Of a stretch of DNA of 6,750 nt, positions 4,837 through 6,750 are shown one piece after another. The stretch is from an uncultured Bacilli bacterium (GTDB taxonomy: Bacteria > Bacillota_I > Bacilli_A > RF39 > UBA660): contig CANQYA010000054.1 of assembly GCA_947627965.1 (NCBI GenBank), forward strand, positions 1 through 6,750, written 5' to 3'. Position 1 is the stretch's first letter, and every line of letters starts with the position of its first letter. The notes beneath the pieces were generated by a model. That model was not told the origin of the DNA. It searched no databases and saw nothing but the letters and a program-made list of their open reading frames with translations. Made by a program: the position numbers and the translations under genes.

Positions 4837-5751
4837 ATGATAACAATAGGAATACCTAAAGCATTACTATATTATAAATATGGAACATTATGGTTAAATT
4901 ATTTTGATAAATTAGGCTTTAAAACAAAAGTAAGCAATAACAGTAATAAAAAAATTTTGGAAAACGGTATTAAATATGCTCCCGATGAAGCTTGTCTATC
5001 TTTAAAATTATACTTAGGTCACATAAACGAATTAATAGGAAAAGTTGATTATATTTTAGTTCCAAGAATAGTAAGTCTTAAGAAAAAAGAAAAACTATGT
5101 ACTAATTTCTCTTTATTATATGATTTAATACAAAATACTTTTAAAACTAAAATCTTAAATTATAATATTGATGTTAATAAAGGAATTAATGAAATAGAAG
5201 CTTTTATAAATATGGGAAAAGAATTAAATAGAAATACTAATGAATGTATAAAAGCTTATCGTTATGCCAAAAGAAAAGAAGAAGAAATAAAGAAAATTAA
5301 CATAAAAAAGCAATTATTTAATATTAAATCTAATAATATAAAAATTCTTTTAGCAGCACACCCTTATAATTTATATGACGATTTAATTGGTAAAGAAATA
5401 GTAACAACTCTACAAAAGAATAATATAAAAGTAATTTTTTCGGATATTTATGATGACTTAAAAAAAGAATATGAATGTAGTTTAATAAGTAATTCTATTT
5501 ACTGGACTTATAACAAAGATTTAATGGGTTCAATTATGCATTATAAAAAATATGTCGATGGTATTATTTTATTAAGTACTTTCCCATGTGGACCTGATTC
5601 ACTAGCTAATGAAATGATTACTAAAAAAGTAAAAGATATTCCTATTTTATCTATTGTAATTGACGAATTAAATAGCAGTAGTGGTCTTAATACAAGATTA
5701 GAAAGTTTTATTGATATTATTCAAATGAAAAGAGGAATTACTAATGAGTGA
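4837..5751 (+). CDS. COG3580-like 2-hydroxyacyl-CoA dehydratase/activase-related protein
   Basis: This is a 304-residue soluble protein. The opening IGIPKALLYYKYGTLW, then KYAPDEACLSLKLYLGH (47-62), DYILVPRI (71-78), IYWTYNKDLMGSI (221-233), STFPCGPDSLANEMI (247-261) and IDELNSSSGLNTRLESFID (275-293) are the conserved blocks of the COG3580/DUF2229 family. Cysteines at 53, 88, 137, 214 and 251 are present; those in DEAC and FPCG sit in the conserved blocks and are candidates for iron-sulfur ligands. The family is related to the HgdB/BcrC-type dehydratase subunits and is often fused to or neighbours BadF-type ATPase activators. Its substrate is not established. GGAGG lies 7 nt before the ATG. 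A weak promoter candidate is TTTAGA (4770-4775) with CATAAT (4792-4797). It is divergent from the thioredoxin gene and overlaps the next gene by 8 nt (ATGAGTGA). Confidence 0.85.
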   Translation: MITIGIPKALLYYKYGTLWLNYFDKLGFKTKVSNNSNKKILENGIKYAPDEACLSLKLYLGHINELIGKVDYILVPRIVSLKKKEKLCTNFSLLYDLIQNTFKTKILNYNIDVNKGINEIEAFINMGKELNRNTNECIKAYRYAKRKEEEIKKINIKKQLFNIKSNNIKILLAAHPYNLYDDLIGKEIVTTLQKNNIKVIFSDIYDDLKKEYECSLISNSIYWTYNKDLMGSIMHYKKYVDGIILLSTFPCGPDSLANEMITKKVKDIPILSIVIDELNSSSGLNTRLESFIDIIQMKRGITNE

Positions 5752-6750
5752 TAAAATAGTAAGTTTTCCCCATTTAGGAGATTATTATATTCCTATTAGT
5801 TACTTATTAAAAAACTTATTAAAAGTAAAAGTTATGCCTTCCCCTACTATTACTAAAAGAACGATTGAATTAGGTAATAAATATAGTCCTGTCTCAGTAT
5901 GTCTTCCTTTTAAATATAATTTAGGTAACTTTATTGAAAGCTTAGAAAATGGTGCGAATATATTGATGCAGGCAGGAGGTGGTTGTAGATATGGATATTA
6001 TGCCGAAGTACAAGAAGTAATACTAAGAAGTCTAGGATATGAATTTGATTTTTATAGTTTAGTTAATACTGATAAATTTACGGTTAGTTATCTATATAAT
6101 ACTTTTAAAAAAGTAAATCCAAAATTATCTTTTATAAAATACGCTTACTTTACTCTTTTAACTCTATTAATGATTAACTATATGGATAACATTGATGATT
6201 ATATTAGAAAAAATATTGGTTTTGAAGAAGAAAAAAACAGTTTTAAAACTTTAAAAGAAAAAATGTTAAATAGTTTTACTAAATGTCACTCTTTTACTAC
6301 TTTAACTTATAATTACTTTAAATATAAACGTTTATTTAAAAGATTAAAAATAAATAAACCTGAAAATTGTTTACGAGTTGGTATTATTGGGGAATTATAT
6401 ACTTCTATGGAACCACACTCTAGTTATTTTTTAGAACAAGAATTAGCTAAAATGAATATTGAAGTTAAAAGGTTTACTAATGTAACTTATTTATTAATTA
6501 AGAAAAGGTTTAAAACGAAAAAGATGTTAAAGTATACCCGTGATTATATGAAATACCCTATCGGTGCAGATGGACTAGATAATATTTACCGAGCTAAAAA
6601 GTTGATTGACGAAGGCTATGACGGCTTAATCCATATCAAACCGTTCGGATGTACACCGGAAATTGGTGCTATACCTATTATTAAGAAAGTATGTAATGAC
6701 TACCATATGCCTATTATCTTTTTTTCCTTTGATACTCAAACTAGTGAAGA
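5744..6750 (+). CDS. COG3581-like 2-hydroxyacyl-CoA dehydratase-related protein, 3' end missing
   Basis: The ATG at 5744 opens a frame with no stop to the window edge (335 codons seen). AGAGG lies 8 nt upstream, inside the preceding gene. Conserved blocks are KIVSFPHLGDYYIP (4-17), NKYSPVSVCLPFKYNLGNFI (45-64), QAGGGCRYGYYAEVQ (76-90), GIIGELYTSMEPHSS (213-227), YPIGADGLDN (271-280), HIKPFGCTPEIGA (297-309) and FFSFDTQTSE (326-335). These are typical of COG3581. Cys53, Cys81 and Cys303 lie in the conserved blocks and are likely cluster ligands. Cys181, Cys209 and Cys317 are also present. The 8-nt overlap implies translational coupling and a complex with the COG3580-like protein. Relatives are usually about 360-430 residues, so most of the protein is visible. 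A BadF-type ATPase gene would be expected next, beyond the window. Confidence 0.85.
   Translation, partial: MSDKIVSFPHLGDYYIPISYLLKNLLKVKVMPSPTITKRTIELGNKYSPVSVCLPFKYNLGNFIESLENGANILMQAGGGCRYGYYAEVQEVILRSLGYEFDFYSLVNTDKFTVSYLYNTFKKVNPKLSFIKYAYFTLLTLLMINYMDNIDDYIRKNIGFEEEKNSFKTLKEKMLNSFTKCHSFTTLTYNYFKYKRLFKRLKINKPENCLRVGIIGELYTSMEPHSSYFLEQELAKMNIEVKRFTNVTYLLIKKRFKTKKMLKYTRDYMKYPIGADGLDNIYRAKKLIDEGYDGLIHIKPFGCTPEIGAIPIIKKVCNDYHMPIIFFSFDTQTSE

Noticed and set aside
1..6750. CRISPR arrays, tRNA or rRNA genes, insertion sequences, alternative genetic code
   Set aside because: No regularly spaced repeats, no tRNA-like cloverleaf, no transposase or terminal inverted repeats seen. TGA acts as a stop and Trp is encoded by TGG.

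Overview
This is a very AT-rich stretch with compact genes, strong AGGAGG-type ribosome binding sites, sigma-A-like promoters and the standard stop code (TGA ends one gene and TGG is used for Trp). It fits an uncultured low-GC gut Firmicute, in the Bacilli/RF39-like or clostridial range. That placement is an inference from composition and gene families, not from a marker gene.

Layout, left to right. Positions 1-97 hold the 5' end of a minus-strand gene whose N-terminus looks like a SocA/Panacea (DUF4065) protein. Positions 301-614 hold the most interesting element, which looks like a complete type I toxin-antitoxin cassette. A short plus-strand RNA (promoter at 301-329, RNA about 336-446, intrinsic terminator at the end) converges on a minus-strand transcript (promoter at 585-614). 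That transcript encodes a 27-residue, almost purely hydrophobic peptide (445-528). An imperfect direct repeat (401-417 and 546-563) makes the two RNAs complementary in the toxin leader, next to the toxin ribosome binding site. Both mismatches in the repeat become G-U wobbles in the RNA duplex. The design resembles Fst/par loci, but I do not recognise the peptide as any known family.

From 694 to 4711 lie four minus-strand genes for envelope proteins. They are a five-helix membrane protein with a large outer domain (694-2304), a membrane-anchored repeat protein with propeller-like motifs (2471-3682), a bacterial PH-domain protein (3730-4173), and a membrane-tethered thioredoxin-fold protein (4175-4711). 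The last two form a tightly spaced operon. An intrinsic terminator separates it from the next gene, whose probable promoter overlaps that terminator.

From 4837 to the right edge the direction switches. Two overlapping plus-strand genes encode a COG3580-like protein (4837-5751) and a COG3581-like protein (5744 onward, cut by the window edge). Both belong to the 2-hydroxyacyl-CoA dehydratase/activase-related cysteine-rich family. A BadF-type ATPase would be the expected partner, but none is visible here. The physiological role of this pair is poorly known.
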